DNA of 64,000 nucleotides, taken from contig NZ_CP082164.1 in the NCBI RefSeq assembly GCF_023101685.1, positions 434,001 through 498,000 on the forward strand, in the 5' to 3' direction. The stretch's first letter is position 1, and every line of letters begins with the position of its first letter. Below, piece by piece: positions 1-8,342 of the stretch. The notes below the pieces were generated by a model that worked only from the letters and a program-made list of their open reading frames with translations, was not told where the DNA came from and searched no databases. Made by a program: the position numbers and the translations under genes. The DNA comes from Bradyrhizobium sp. 186 (GTDB taxonomy: Bacteria > Pseudomonadota > Alphaproteobacteria > Rhizobiales > Xanthobacteraceae).

Positions 1-1134
1 GCCGATCAGCTCGGCCATCGCCGGATCGGGCTTGAGCAGCTCGGAATAGACCGGCAGCAGATGATAGCGGATATCGCGGACCTTGCCCTTGTCGAGGGCG
101 AGATCGAGCACACCTAAGAATTTTCCGTTGGAGCCGGCATTGGTGACGAGCGTGGTGCCGCCCGCGTTCTTCACCGCGATCGGTTGCGGGACGGCGTCAT
201 GGGTATGGCCGCCGAGGATGACGTCGATGCCGGTGACCCGGCTCGCGAGCTTGAGGTCGACATCCATGCCGTTATGCGACAGCAGGATGATGGCATCGAC
301 CTTGTCGTGTCCGCGCAACGCGTCGACATGCTTCTGCAATTCCTCCTCGCGGATGCCGAAGGTCCAGTCCGGCGTGAACCGCTTTGGATGCGCAATCGGC
401 ACGTAAGGAAAGGCCTGGCCGACGATGGCGACGCGGTGGCCGCCGAGCTCCTTGATCGTCGACGGCCTGAACACACGGCCCGTCGCCTTGTCGAAGGCTT
501 GGGCGTCGTTGAAGGCGGCTTCTTCGGTCAGGAAGACGTTTTGCGCCAGGAACTCGCCCTTGAAGCGCTCAAGATTGTCACGCAGCGCCTGCTCGCCATA
601 GGTGAATTCCCAATGCCCGGTCATCGCCTCGATGCCGAGCAAATTGGCGACCTCGACCATGTCGCGGCCTTGCATGATGTTGGCGAGCCCAGTGCCCTGC
701 CAGAGATCGCCGCCGTCAACGAGCAGGGAGTGCTTCTCGCCGGCGTCGCCGCGGAGACGGTCGACCAGCGTCTTCAGGTGGGCAAAGCCGCCGAGCTTGC
801 CGAAGCGGCCTGCGGACTTCTCGAACTCGAAGCAGGTGAAGGCATAGGCATCCGCGCTGTCGGGCCGGATGCCGAAGTGCTCCAGGAAGGCGCGGCCGAC
901 CAGGTGCGGCGGCCGTCCCGCCATCTCGCCGATGCCGATATTGACGCTGGGCTCGCGGAAATAGACCGGATTGAGCTGCGCATGCGTGTCGGTGATGTGC
1001 AGGATCCGCGCGTCGCCGAAGCGCTCTATGTCGTAGATGCTCGCAGCTTCAGCGCCGCGGGCAAGCCGCGGCAGTCCGGCCGAGACGGCGGCAACGCCCA
1101 CACTCTTCAGGAAATCGCGGCGGCGGATGGCCAT
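1..1134 (-). CDS. soxB: SoxB thiosulfohydrolase, 3' end cut by window edge
   Basis: SoxB is the periplasmic di-manganese hydrolase of the Sox thiosulfate-oxidising system; it releases sulfate from sulfur bound to the SoxY cysteine arm. Only the first 378 codons are visible because the gene runs off the left edge (family length about 560). The N-terminus has a twin-arginine signal (RRDFLK at residues 4-9). The calcineurin/5'-nucleotidase metal motifs are present in order: DTHAQ at 48-52, GGDLWQG, GHWEFTYG, LLSHNGMD and GGHTHD. The ATG at 1134 is chosen because it opens the Tat signal. It is the last visible gene of the soxXYZAKB cluster, 54 bp after soxK. Confidence 0.95.
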   Translation of the reverse strand, partial: MAIRRRDFLKSVGVAAVSAGLPRLARGAEAASIYDIERFGDARILHITDTHAQLNPVYFREPSVNIGIGEMAGRPPHLVGRAFLEHFGIRPDSADAYAFTCFEFEKSAGRFGKLGGFAHLKTLVDRLRGDAGEKHSLLVDGGDLWQGTGLANIMQGRDMVEVANLLGIEAMTGHWEFTYGEQALRDNLERFKGEFLAQNVFLTEEAAFNDAQAFDKATGRVFRPSTIKELGGHRVAIVGQAFPYVPIAHPKRFTPDWTFGIREEELQKHVDALRGHDKVDAIILLSHNGMDVDLKLASRVTGIDVILGGHTHDAVPQPIAVKNAGGTTLVTNAGSNGKFLGVLDLALDKGKVRDIRYHLLPVYSELLKPDPAMAELIG

Positions 1135-1188
1135 CTCGAATTCTCCGCGCCCCTCAATGATCGCAAGACCGTTCCACTAAGGAACAGT

Positions 1189-1494
1189 CTAGCGGATTTC
1201 CATCGTCTTCCAGGCCTCTTTTTCAGACGTAGCCTGGAAGATCGACGCCTTTGCCAGCGCCTCGGCCTCCTTCGCCGCGGCAAATGCGCGGTCGAAATCG
1301 CCGCCGTCGGCTGCCTTCTTCGCCGCGGCGAGCGTCGAGACGGTCGTGGTCCACTGGTGGCGCAAGCCGGCTGCCTCCTTTGAGGCGGTTTCCGCGGCGG
1401 CATAGGCCGCCTTGTAGTCCGCCTCGGTTGCCGCGCGCGCCGCTGGCGCGAGGCTCAACGCGAGCAGCATGGCGAGAGGAAGTGACCGCTTCAT
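1189..1494 (-). CDS. soxK: SoxK-like SoxXA-binding periplasmic protein
   Basis: A 101-residue protein with a clear Sec signal peptide (MKRSLPLAMLL through ARA, about 22 residues) and a mature part that is alanine-rich and predicted helical. It lies between soxA and soxB, where small SoxXA-binding proteins (SAXB/SoxK) occur in other thiosulfate oxidisers. The ATG overlaps the soxA stop codon (ATGA), which fixes the start and suggests translational coupling. Known: SAXB proteins bind SoxXA and raise its activity. Inferred: this is that subunit; the call rests on position, size and composition more than on a diagnostic motif. Confidence 0.6.
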   Translation of the reverse strand: MKRSLPLAMLLALSLAPAARAATEADYKAAYAAAETASKEAAGLRHQWTTTVSTLAAAKKAADGGDFDRAFAAAKEAEALAKASIFQATSEKEAWKTMEIR

Positions 1495-2357
1495 GGCCGC
1501 GCTCCCGGGCCGGAAATCGGCAGGCCGTTGGCGACGTAAGAGAGGAAATATTCGACGTCGCGATACTCGTCCGCCTGCGGCTCCAGCGGAACTGCGCGGG
1601 TCTGGCTGTTGCAGGTGACGAAGCGGCGGCTGGTGGTGCCCATGCCGCTCCATTCCGAGCGGTAGATCGGCAATGCGTTCAGGATGCCGAGCGCCGGCGC
1701 CAGGACTTCCGCACGGATGCGCTCACCCGGGCTCTGCACATGGCAGCTCGCGCAGGAGAAATTCATCTGGCCGCGGCGGGTGTAGAAATAGCGCTTGCCG
1801 TTCTCGAACGCCGCGAGTGCCCGGGGATCGTCGGGAATCCTGATGTCCATCGGCTTGCCGCGCGAGGTGAAGGCCATGTAGGCGGTGAGCGAGGCCATCT
1901 CGTCCTTGACGTAGGAGTAGAGCGCTTCGCCATTGGCTTCGCGGCAGCGATTAAGCGCGAGCTCCAGCGTGACGACCTTGCCTTCCTTCTCGTCGAAATA
2001 AGGATAGTTCTGGCGAATGCCGATGCCGCCGTTCGGGAAGCAGTCGGCATAGGTCTTGCCGTTCCTGAACGGGGTGGAAAACATCTCCTTGCCGGCATCG
2101 AGCGCGAACTCGTAGGGCGGGAATTCTTCCTTTTCCTGCCACTGCCGCTTCATGTCCTCGTTCATGGAATAAGGACCGTTGACGAAATCCTCGTGCTTCA
2201 CGTTCGGAAACTTCTGGAAGAAGAAGTTCTGGAACGCCTTGGCATCGGCAACGGGATCGACCTTGTCGGCCGCGATCACGCGGGGAGACGCAAGGGCGAA
2301 CGCGGCAAGCGCGGCGCACACCGAGCCAAGCAGGAGGGCAGACCGGGCCTTCATCAC
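1491..2357 (-). CDS. soxA: SoxA c-type cytochrome subunit of SoxXA
   Basis: SoxA is the catalytic haem subunit of the periplasmic SoxXA complex that couples thiosulfate to the SoxY cysteine. The 288 residues start with a Sec signal peptide (cleavage near residue 30). One CxxCH haem site is present (CASCH, 202-206). The conserved active-site cysteine is in VTCNSQ (C249). The N-terminal domain has cysteines at 106 and 138 but no CxxCH, so this looks like a mono-haem SoxA whose first haem site was replaced, as known for some alphaproteobacteria. The start codon overlaps the soxZ stop by 4 bp and the stop overlaps soxK by 4 bp. Confidence 0.93.
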   Translation of the reverse strand: MMKARSALLLGSVCAALAAFALASPRVIAADKVDPVADAKAFQNFFFQKFPNVKHEDFVNGPYSMNEDMKRQWQEKEEFPPYEFALDAGKEMFSTPFRNGKTYADCFPNGGIGIRQNYPYFDEKEGKVVTLELALNRCREANGEALYSYVKDEMASLTAYMAFTSRGKPMDIRIPDDPRALAAFENGKRYFYTRRGQMNFSCASCHVQSPGERIRAEVLAPALGILNALPIYRSEWSGMGTTSRRFVTCNSQTRAVPLEPQADEYRDVEYFLSYVANGLPISGPGARP

Positions 2358-2665
2358 GAAATCTTCGCGGTGGTCGTATCCGACGCACCCTTGTTGTCGG
2401 TCCAGGAGATCTTGAGGTCGTCGCCCTTCTTGGCCCCCCTGAAGCTGAACTTGACGTAGGGGTCCTTGGAGACGGCCGGGCCCCAGTCGGCGACGAAGAC
2501 GTCCTTGCCGTTGTATTCGAACTTCAGCTCCTGGATGAAGTGCGCCGGGATGATCTCGCCCTTGGCGTCCTTGACGAAGCCGGAATCCATCGGGTGTTGG
2601 ATCAGCGCCTGCACCTCGGTGATGTCGCCGTTGGACGTCGCGCGCACGCGAATGGTCGATGCCAT
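2354..2665 (-). CDS. soxZ: SoxZ sulfur-carrier scaffold subunit
   Basis: A 103-residue SoxZ protein that dimerises with SoxY to form the sulfur-carrier complex. It has no signal peptide, as usual: SoxZ travels out with Tat-exported SoxY. The immunoglobulin-like SoxZ fold is recognisable from the start (STIRVRATSNGDITEVQALI, HPMDSG) to the C-terminal strand (ISWTDNKG). It begins 12 bp after the soxY stop with a good ribosome site (AGGAGG) and overlaps soxA by 4 bp. Confidence 0.95.
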   Translation of the reverse strand: MASTIRVRATSNGDITEVQALIQHPMDSGFVKDAKGEIIPAHFIQELKFEYNGKDVFVADWGPAVSKDPYVKFSFRGAKKGDDLKISWTDNKGASDTTTAKIS

Positions 2666-2677
2666 CGATTTGTCCTC

Positions 2678-3169
2678 CTAGCCGCCGCAGCCGCCGACGG
2701 TGACTTTCACTTCCTTGGTCGCGCTATAGAGCTTGCCGTCGGCCTCGACGATTGCGACCACGTTGGTGGTCTTGGCCATCTTCAGGCGGTTGGCGACGCT
2801 CGGCACCGTGCCGTCCGGGATCTTGTAGGACGCCGCCAGCGCGTTCGGGTTCTCGGCCACGAAGAACGAGATCGAGGTCACCTTGTCCAGCGTGGTCGTC
2901 ACGGAGATCGGCACGACGCCGCCGTTCTCGGCGATCTCGGGCGCATCGAGCTTGACCTTATCGGACGGCTCTGCGGTCTTGCCATACAGCGCCTTGATCG
3001 CGTCGGCTTCGCTCTTCTGCTTGAACGCCTCTTCCGGATATTTGTCGTTGGCCGCGGCGCGCGCAGGCGCGGCGCCGAACGGCAAATTGCCGAGGCCGAG
3101 CAGCGCGACGGAGACCGCGCCCTGAAGGATCAGGCGCCGCGTCGCGAGAGGGCCGGTGAATGTGGTCAT
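2678..3169 (-). CDS. soxY: SoxY sulfur-carrier protein
   Basis: SoxY carries the sulfur intermediate on a cysteine of its flexible C-terminal arm. The 163-residue protein ends in the diagnostic GGCGG (159-163, carrier Cys161) and begins with a twin-arginine signal (RRLILQG from residue 11), in agreement with Tat export. Length and fold match the family. It follows soxX by 27 bp and precedes soxZ by 12 bp, so it is part of one transcription unit. Confidence 0.96.
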   Translation of the reverse strand: MTTFTGPLATRRLILQGAVSVALLGLGNLPFGAAPARAAANDKYPEEAFKQKSEADAIKALYGKTAEPSDKVKLDAPEIAENGGVVPISVTTTLDKVTSISFFVAENPNALAASYKIPDGTVPSVANRLKMAKTTNVVAIVEADGKLYSATKEVKVTVGGCGG

Positions 3170-3196
3170 CTGAGCTCTCCTGGCGTGCCGGCCGTC

Positions 3197-3550
3197 TCAT
3201 AGGGTTTGCAGGAAATCAACGATCGCGTTGATCTCCTGGTCGGTCAAAATCCGGTTCCGGCCGAACGGCGGCATCATGGACTGCGGGTTACGCTTGGTCT
3301 CGTCGAACAGGATCGCGACCAGCTCGTTGCGGTCGGGGTATTTCGCCTTGATGTCCTTCAGTTCCGGCCCGATCGTTCCCGGCAGGTCGCCGCCCTTGAT
3401 GACGTGGCAGGTCAGGCAATTGCCCTTGCCGCGGTCAAAGGCGAGTTTTTGACCGTCGGTCGCAGCGGACTGCGCCCGCACCGGGCTCGCGGCGAGGCCG
3501 GCGACAACGGCCAGCATGACAAACAGAGGCTTCCGGGAAAGGGCGGTCAA
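3197..3550 (-). CDS. soxX: SoxX c-type cytochrome subunit of SoxXA
   Basis: SoxX is the small mono-haem electron-accepting subunit of SoxXA. The haem motif CLTCH and a downstream methionine in SMMPPFG (likely axial ligand) are clear, followed by the C-terminal helix ending DFLQTL. The start is uncertain. I chose the TTG at 3550 because it gives a normal Sec signal peptide (a short basic stretch, a hydrophobic core, then PVRAQ). An ATG at 3517 would shorten the signal, and a longer frame back to 3631 adds about 27 residues with no signal character. It is the first gene of the visible sox transcription unit. Confidence 0.88.
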   Translation of the reverse strand: MTALSRKPLFVMLAVVAGLAASPVRAQSAATDGQKLAFDRGKGNCLTCHVIKGGDLPGTIGPELKDIKAKYPDRNELVAILFDETKRNPQSMMPPFGRNRILTDQEINAIVDFLQTL

Positions 3551-3793
3551 GGCATCATTCCGAGGCGTTATGTCGATGATTCCGTTTGTAGAAATATAGC
3601 GTTCCAAAGCACAAAGGGCATCGCCTGACAATCAAGACTATGCACGCGACAAAATGGAGTTAATATCTTCCGCATTGCAACTGAAGAGATTATTTGTTCG
3701 GGGATTCGGCCCATGGGCGCGGGCCGGCGATTTTGGAGCGTTCGGGCGCTCATTCTGTTTTGATCTCGTTCTCCATTTTTCAGGGGACCTCAA

Positions 3794-4468
3794 TTGGCTG
3801 ACTATGTCGTTGAATTTGGCAGGGACGGCGGGCGGGTCGAGCCGGACGGGCGACTCGATGCGCCGGCATTTCACCGCAACTACGAGCCGATCTGGGCGGC
3901 GCTGGAAAAGCATCTCGCCGGGATGTCAGGCGACGTGGTCGAGGTCGGCAGCGGAACCGGCCAGCATGTGGTCCATTTCGCCCGCCATACGCCCGGCCTG
4001 ATCTGGTGGCCGAGCGACCTCAACCAGCGGCACCTCAAGAGCATCGAGGCCTGGCGCGTGCATTCGGGCCTGCCAAACATCCGCGCTCCCTTGCGGATCG
4101 ATCTCTCCGATCCCGACTGGTGTCCGGAGATGAAGAAAGGGCAGGGGCCGACAAGTCTTGCGGCCGTGTTCTGCGCCAATGTCATCCACATCGCGCCCTG
4201 GGACGTGGCCGAGGGTCTATTCGCCGGCGCCGGCCGCTATTTGCGGGCTGACGGCAAGCTGTTCCTCTACGGCCCGTTCAAGCGCGACGGCAAGCACACC
4301 GCGCTCAGCAATGCCGTGTTCGACACCTCCTTGCGCGAAGGAAATCCCGATTGGGGCGTGCGCGACGCCGGCGACGTCGAGAAGCTGGCCAAAGGCGCAG
4401 GCCTTGGCCTGGTCGATGCGATCGAGATGCCTGCGAACAATCTCGTGCTGGTGTTCGCGCGGGGCTAA
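3794..4468 (+). CDS. DUF938 SAM-dependent methyltransferase-like protein
   Basis: A 224-residue member of the DUF938 family, whose fold is that of class I SAM-dependent methyltransferases. The glycine-rich SAM motif VVEVGSGTGQ lies at 48-57, followed by an acidic strand end (WWPSDLN), the segment FCANVIHIAPW and YLRADGKLFLYGPF. The substrate is unknown. The start is a TTG placed 6 nt after GGGGA; no ATG fits the frame. It is transcribed divergently from soxX but nothing in the family ties it to sulfur oxidation. Confidence 0.85.
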   Translation: MADYVVEFGRDGGRVEPDGRLDAPAFHRNYEPIWAALEKHLAGMSGDVVEVGSGTGQHVVHFARHTPGLIWWPSDLNQRHLKSIEAWRVHSGLPNIRAPLRIDLSDPDWCPEMKKGQGPTSLAAVFCANVIHIAPWDVAEGLFAGAGRYLRADGKLFLYGPFKRDGKHTALSNAVFDTSLREGNPDWGVRDAGDVEKLAKGAGLGLVDAIEMPANNLVLVFARG

Positions 4469-4510
4469 GGGGCGGCTGACTTAGGTCTGAGTGCACGCCA
4501 CGAAGGAGGT

Positions 4511-4633
4511 GCGCCCCCTCCCTCGCTTGCGGGGGAGGGTTGGGGAGAGGGTGCTTCCACAATCGAGAACCGCCAAGAGGAGAGAGCCCTCACCCGGCGC
4601 TTCGCGCCGACCTCTCCCGCAAGCGGGAGAGGT
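4511..4633. repeat. Family A palindromic intergenic repeat, copy 1
   Basis: A long inverted repeat. CTCGCTTGCGGGGGAGGG at the left pairs with CTCTCCCGCAAGCGGGAGAG at the right, with an inner stem around CGGCGCTTCGCGCCG. The same architecture recurs at 17521, 22938, 31039, 36194, 50861, 53768 and 60284. It lies between two convergent genes (DUF938 and prolyl oligopeptidase), so it could also end transcription. Confidence 0.85.
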
Positions 4634-4673
4634 GAGCGGTGCCTTTGGTTTGCACCGACCTAATCAACGCCCG

Positions 4674-6743
4674 TCAGCTCTCGCCGTCCCGCCAGCCGAT
4701 CCGGTCCTTCAGGAACTCATAGCCGAGCACTTCGAAGCCGGCGCGCTCCTTGTTGTCCTTGCCGTAGCCGTGGCCGCCCGCCGCCGGCTCGTAGAACCAG
4801 GCCTCGTAGCCCATCGCCTGGAGCTTTGCGGCCATCTTGCGCGCATGGCCGGGATGGACGCGGTCGTCGCGCCGCGTGGTGGCGATCAGGATCGGCGGAT
4901 AGGGCTGGCCGGGTTTTGCGTTGTGATAGGCGGAATAGGTCTTCAGCCAGTCCCACTCCTCGGCCTTGTCGGGATCGCCATATTCCGCAATCCAGCTCGC
5001 GCCCGCGAGCAGCTTCGTGTAGCGGCGCATGTCGATCAGCGGGATGGTGCAGAACAGCGCGCCGAAACGCTCCGGGTATCGCACCAGCATGTTGGTGATC
5101 AGGATGCCGCCGTTCGATCCGCCTTGTGCCGCGATGCGCCTCGGCTGCGTGACGCCGCGGCGGACGAGATCGGCGGCAACGGCCGCGAAGTCGTCGTGCG
5201 ACAGCTTCTTGCCGGCGAGCCGGCCGGCATCATGCCAGCGCGTGCCGAACTCGCCGCCGCCGCGCAAATTCGCCTGCACAACGGTGCCGCCGCGCTCCAG
5301 CCACAGCTTGCCGAGCGAGGCATTGTAGTACGGCTTCACCGAGAGTCCGAAGCCGCCATAGGCGGTCATATAGACCGGCGCATCACCGGTCTCGCCCGCG
5401 GGGCCGGTCTGGACATAGGGTATGCGCTCGCCGTCGATCGAGATCGCCTCGTGCTGCGTCACCACGAGACCATCGGCGCTGAACGTCTTTGGCGCCTGCT
5501 TCAGCACGGTCGGGCTTTCGACACCATGCTCGATCAGCATCAGCGACGGCGGCGTGAGCGGGTCCTGCACATTGGCAAGCAGGTCGCCATTGCTCTCGGA
5601 CGGATGACGATCGAGCGGCCAGATATCGACGACGCCGATGTCGGGAAGGCCGCCGAGTATCTCCCGGCTCCAGCCTGTGACGGATGGCGTGCAGATCTCG
5701 AATCGCGGCCTTAGCTCGTCGAGGATCGAGAGCACCAGCTTGCCCGCGGTCCAGAACAAGCCTTGCAAGGCGCGCCGTGGTCCGGGCTCGAACAGGAGCG
5801 TGAAGTCGCGGCTGCCTGAAAGAAAAGCCGATAGCGAAATGCCGAGCACGGCGTCAGCGGAATAGGTTCGCCCCTCGATCGACCAGGCCTCGCGCAGCTT
5901 CATCGCGAACCAGTCGCCATGTGCTTGCATCCAGATACTGGTCGGCAGGTCGAGCTTCGTTATGGTGCCGGCCGCATCGCGCAGCCAGATGCCGTAGTTG
6001 AAGAAGTCGATCTGGTCGGTGATCCACGCGCGCGGCTTCGCTCCGGTGTCGTCGGTGCCGCCATAGATCACCATATGATCGACAGTGGTCTCGAAGATCA
6101 TTTCGGCCCGATCCACAGGCTGGCCACGCCGCCACAGCCGAACGGTCCTCGAATATCCGGAGCTCGTGATCATGTCCTCGCCATGGGCGCTGGACAGCAG
6201 CAGCGTGTCCGGATCGAGCCAGTCGACGCTGCCCTTGGCTTCCGGCAGCGTAAAGCCGTTGGCAACAAAGCTCCGCGTGTCGACGTCGAATTCCCGCAAG
6301 GTGACGGCGTCGCTGCCACCACGCGACAGGCTCAAGATGGTCCGCGAATGTCCCGGCAGTGAGCTGATCGAGCTCAGCAGCCAGTCTTCGCCCCCGCTCG
6401 CCGCGAGCTGGTCGATATCCAGTACGATCTCCCAGGCCGGGCTGGCTTTTCGAAACTCCGCCAGCGTGGTTCGCCGCCACAGGCCGCGCGGGTTGGTGGC
6501 GTCCTTCCAGAGATTGTGAACATGCGCGCCGCGCCGGCTGACATAGGGGATGTTGTCGGGGCGATCGTAGATCGCGGCGAGCGTCTCGCGGTCGCGTTCG
6601 AAAGCCTTCCCGCCGAATTTGTCGAGCGTCACGCGATTTTGCCGCTCGACGAAATCGAGCGCGCGCGGGCCCTCGATCTCCTCCAGCCAGAGCCAGGGAT
6701 CATCGTCGGGCTTGCTAAGCGTAGGCCTGTCGTCGATGGACAT
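4674..6743 (-). CDS. Prolyl oligopeptidase family serine peptidase (S9A)
   Basis: A 689-residue S9 peptidase with an N-terminal beta-propeller gate and a C-terminal alpha/beta hydrolase domain. It would cleave short proline-containing peptides. The start of the family is recognisable (DDPWLWLEEIEG). The catalytic serine is in GGSNGG (about residue 543), the aspartate in RRDDRVHPGH (about 626) and the histidine in GGHGYG (about 657). No signal peptide is seen, so it is probably cytoplasmic. The ATG at 6743 is preferred over an upstream frame because it directly precedes the conserved N-terminus and has a GGAG ribosome site. Confidence 0.92.
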   Translation of the reverse strand: MSIDDRPTLSKPDDDPWLWLEEIEGPRALDFVERQNRVTLDKFGGKAFERDRETLAAIYDRPDNIPYVSRRGAHVHNLWKDATNPRGLWRRTTLAEFRKASPAWEIVLDIDQLAASGGEDWLLSSISSLPGHSRTILSLSRGGSDAVTLREFDVDTRSFVANGFTLPEAKGSVDWLDPDTLLLSSAHGEDMITSSGYSRTVRLWRRGQPVDRAEMIFETTVDHMVIYGGTDDTGAKPRAWITDQIDFFNYGIWLRDAAGTITKLDLPTSIWMQAHGDWFAMKLREAWSIEGRTYSADAVLGISLSAFLSGSRDFTLLFEPGPRRALQGLFWTAGKLVLSILDELRPRFEICTPSVTGWSREILGGLPDIGVVDIWPLDRHPSESNGDLLANVQDPLTPPSLMLIEHGVESPTVLKQAPKTFSADGLVVTQHEAISIDGERIPYVQTGPAGETGDAPVYMTAYGGFGLSVKPYYNASLGKLWLERGGTVVQANLRGGGEFGTRWHDAGRLAGKKLSHDDFAAVAADLVRRGVTQPRRIAAQGGSNGGILITNMLVRYPERFGALFCTIPLIDMRRYTKLLAGASWIAEYGDPDKAEEWDWLKTYSAYHNAKPGQPYPPILIATTRRDDRVHPGHARKMAAKLQAMGYEAWFYEPAAGGHGYGKDNKERAGFEVLGYEFLKDRIGWRDGES

Positions 6744-6924
6744 GATACAAACTCCGGAAGATCGCGGCGGGATAGGATTTGATCGAGCGCAAGCCGTCAA
6801 GAGCGCGCCGCGTTATCATCCGTCCGATTGCGTCAGAGGCATGGCCTGCGCCCGTTTGCGCCGGTTGCCCACCCTCCCGCGCCTCTCCATAGTGCCGGGA
6901 ATCAACAAGGCCCCTCAGGCGGAA

Positions 6925-8178
6925 ATGCCGATGCTTGACGTGACTTCAATCGACGAAATCGCTGCCGATGCCCGCGTGCGTACCAATCTGGTGCGCCTTG
7001 CGGCGGCCCAGGCGCTGACCGGCGCCAACTCGGCGGTGATCTTCGCCACCGGCGCGATCGTCGGCGCCACGCTCGCGCCCGACATGTCGTTCGCGACCGT
7101 GCCGATATCGATGTATGTGGTGGGCTTGGCCGCCGGCACGCTGCCGACTGGCGCGATCTCGCGCCGCTTCGGCCGCCGCGCCGCCTTCGTCATCGGCACC
7201 GGCTGCGGCACGCTGACCGGCCTGCTCGGCTCGTTTGCGATCCTGCACGCCTCGTTCGCGCTGTTCTGTCTCGCGACCTTCCTCGGCGGTCTCTATGGCG
7301 CGGTGGCGCAATCCTATCGCTTCGCGGCCGCCGACGGCGCCAGCGCGGCGTACCGGCCGAAGGCGGTGTCGTGGGTGATGGCCGGCGGTGTATTTGCCGG
7401 CGTGCTCGGTCCGCAGCTCGTGCAATGGACCATGGACGTCTGGTCGCCTTACCTGTTCGCGTTCAGCTTCCTGGTGCAGGCGGCGGTGGCGCTGGTCGCG
7501 ATGGGCATCGTCGCCGGCGTCGACATGCCGAAGCCGGCGCCCGCCGATCTCCATGGCGGCCGGCCGCTGCTCACGATCGTGACTCAGCCGCGCTTTATCG
7601 CGGCGGCGCTGTGCGGCGTGATCTCCTATCCCATGATGAACCTGGTGATGACCTCGGCGCCGCTCGCCATGAAGCTGTGCGGCCTCAGCGTCAGCGATTC
7701 CAATTTCGGCATTCAATGGCACATCGTCGCCATGTACGGGCCGAGCTTCTTCACGGGCGCGCTGATCGCCCGTTTCGGCGCACCGAAGATCGTCGCCGCC
7801 GGCCTGCTGCTCGAAGCCGGCGGCGCCACGATCGGTCTCTCCGGCATCACCGCGATGCACTTCTGGGCCACGCTGATCGTGCTGGGTGTGGGATGGAATT
7901 TTTCCTTCATCGGTGCCTCCGCGCTGGTGCTGGAGACGCACCGGCCGCAGGAGCGCAACAAGGTGCAGGCCTTCAACGATGTCCTGGTGTTCGGCATGAT
8001 GGCAATCGGCTCGTTCTCGTCCGGCCAGTTGCTCGCCAGTTACGGCTGGTCCGCCGTGAACATGGTGGTGTTCCCGCCGGTGCTGCTCGGCCTCGCCGTG
8101 CTCTCGCTCGTCTCCTATGCGCGCCGCCGCAAGGTGCGGCTGGAAGCCGCGATGGGCGAGTTCCCGGACGCGATCTGA
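6925..8178 (+). CDS. MFS transporter
   Basis: A 417-residue major facilitator superfamily protein with about twelve hydrophobic segments. The MFS loop 2-3 signature is visible as GAISRRFGRRAAF, and a second arginine-containing loop lies after segment 8 (ARFGAPKI). The substrate cannot be read from the sequence. It is divergent from the prolyl oligopeptidase gene across about 180 bp. The ATG at 6925 is chosen for its ribosome site and because the longer upstream frame is basic and non-hydrophobic. The IS1634 element lies about 95 bp downstream. Confidence 0.88.
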   Translation: MPMLDVTSIDEIAADARVRTNLVRLAAAQALTGANSAVIFATGAIVGATLAPDMSFATVPISMYVVGLAAGTLPTGAISRRFGRRAAFVIGTGCGTLTGLLGSFAILHASFALFCLATFLGGLYGAVAQSYRFAAADGASAAYRPKAVSWVMAGGVFAGVLGPQLVQWTMDVWSPYLFAFSFLVQAAVALVAMGIVAGVDMPKPAPADLHGGRPLLTIVTQPRFIAAALCGVISYPMMNLVMTSAPLAMKLCGLSVSDSNFGIQWHIVAMYGPSFFTGALIARFGAPKIVAAGLLLEAGGATIGLSGITAMHFWATLIVLGVGWNFSFIGASALVLETHRPQERNKVQAFNDVLVFGMMAIGSFSSGQLLASYGWSAVNMVVFPPVLLGLAVLSLVSYARRRKVRLEAAMGEFPDAI

Positions 8179-8342
8179 CTGGCAGGAGGCTGTCAGCGGC
8201 GTCGATACTTCGATCTCTGCCGAAGTGCTTTTCTTGTAAGGGTTGCTTAGATGCCGTCTTGGCCGGGCTAAACCGAAGTTTTCGCTTGGGAAGTGTGCAA
8301 GGGATTGATCCGACTCGATAAGTTGACGGTCGGTGTTTTCAA

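Noticed and set aside
184..1383. Long plus-strand open frame opposite soxB and soxK
   Set aside because: It is antisense to clear soxB/soxK codons, has no family features and a composition typical of frames opposite GC-rich genes.
1251..2459. Long plus-strand frame opposite soxA
   Set aside because: It is a shadow of soxA; arginine-rich start and no recognisable domain.
3550..3793. A defined promoter for soxX
   Set aside because: TATATT-like sequence exists near 3592 but no -35 element has proper spacing; not reliable enough to report.
4511..4633. Repeated palindromes as a CRISPR array
   Set aside because: Copies are single, dispersed and palindromic over their full length; there are no regular spacers and no cas genes.
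4491..5714. Plus-strand frame of about 400 codons opposite the prolyl oligopeptidase gene
   Set aside because: It begins inside a palindromic repeat and runs antisense to conserved catalytic motifs of the peptidase.
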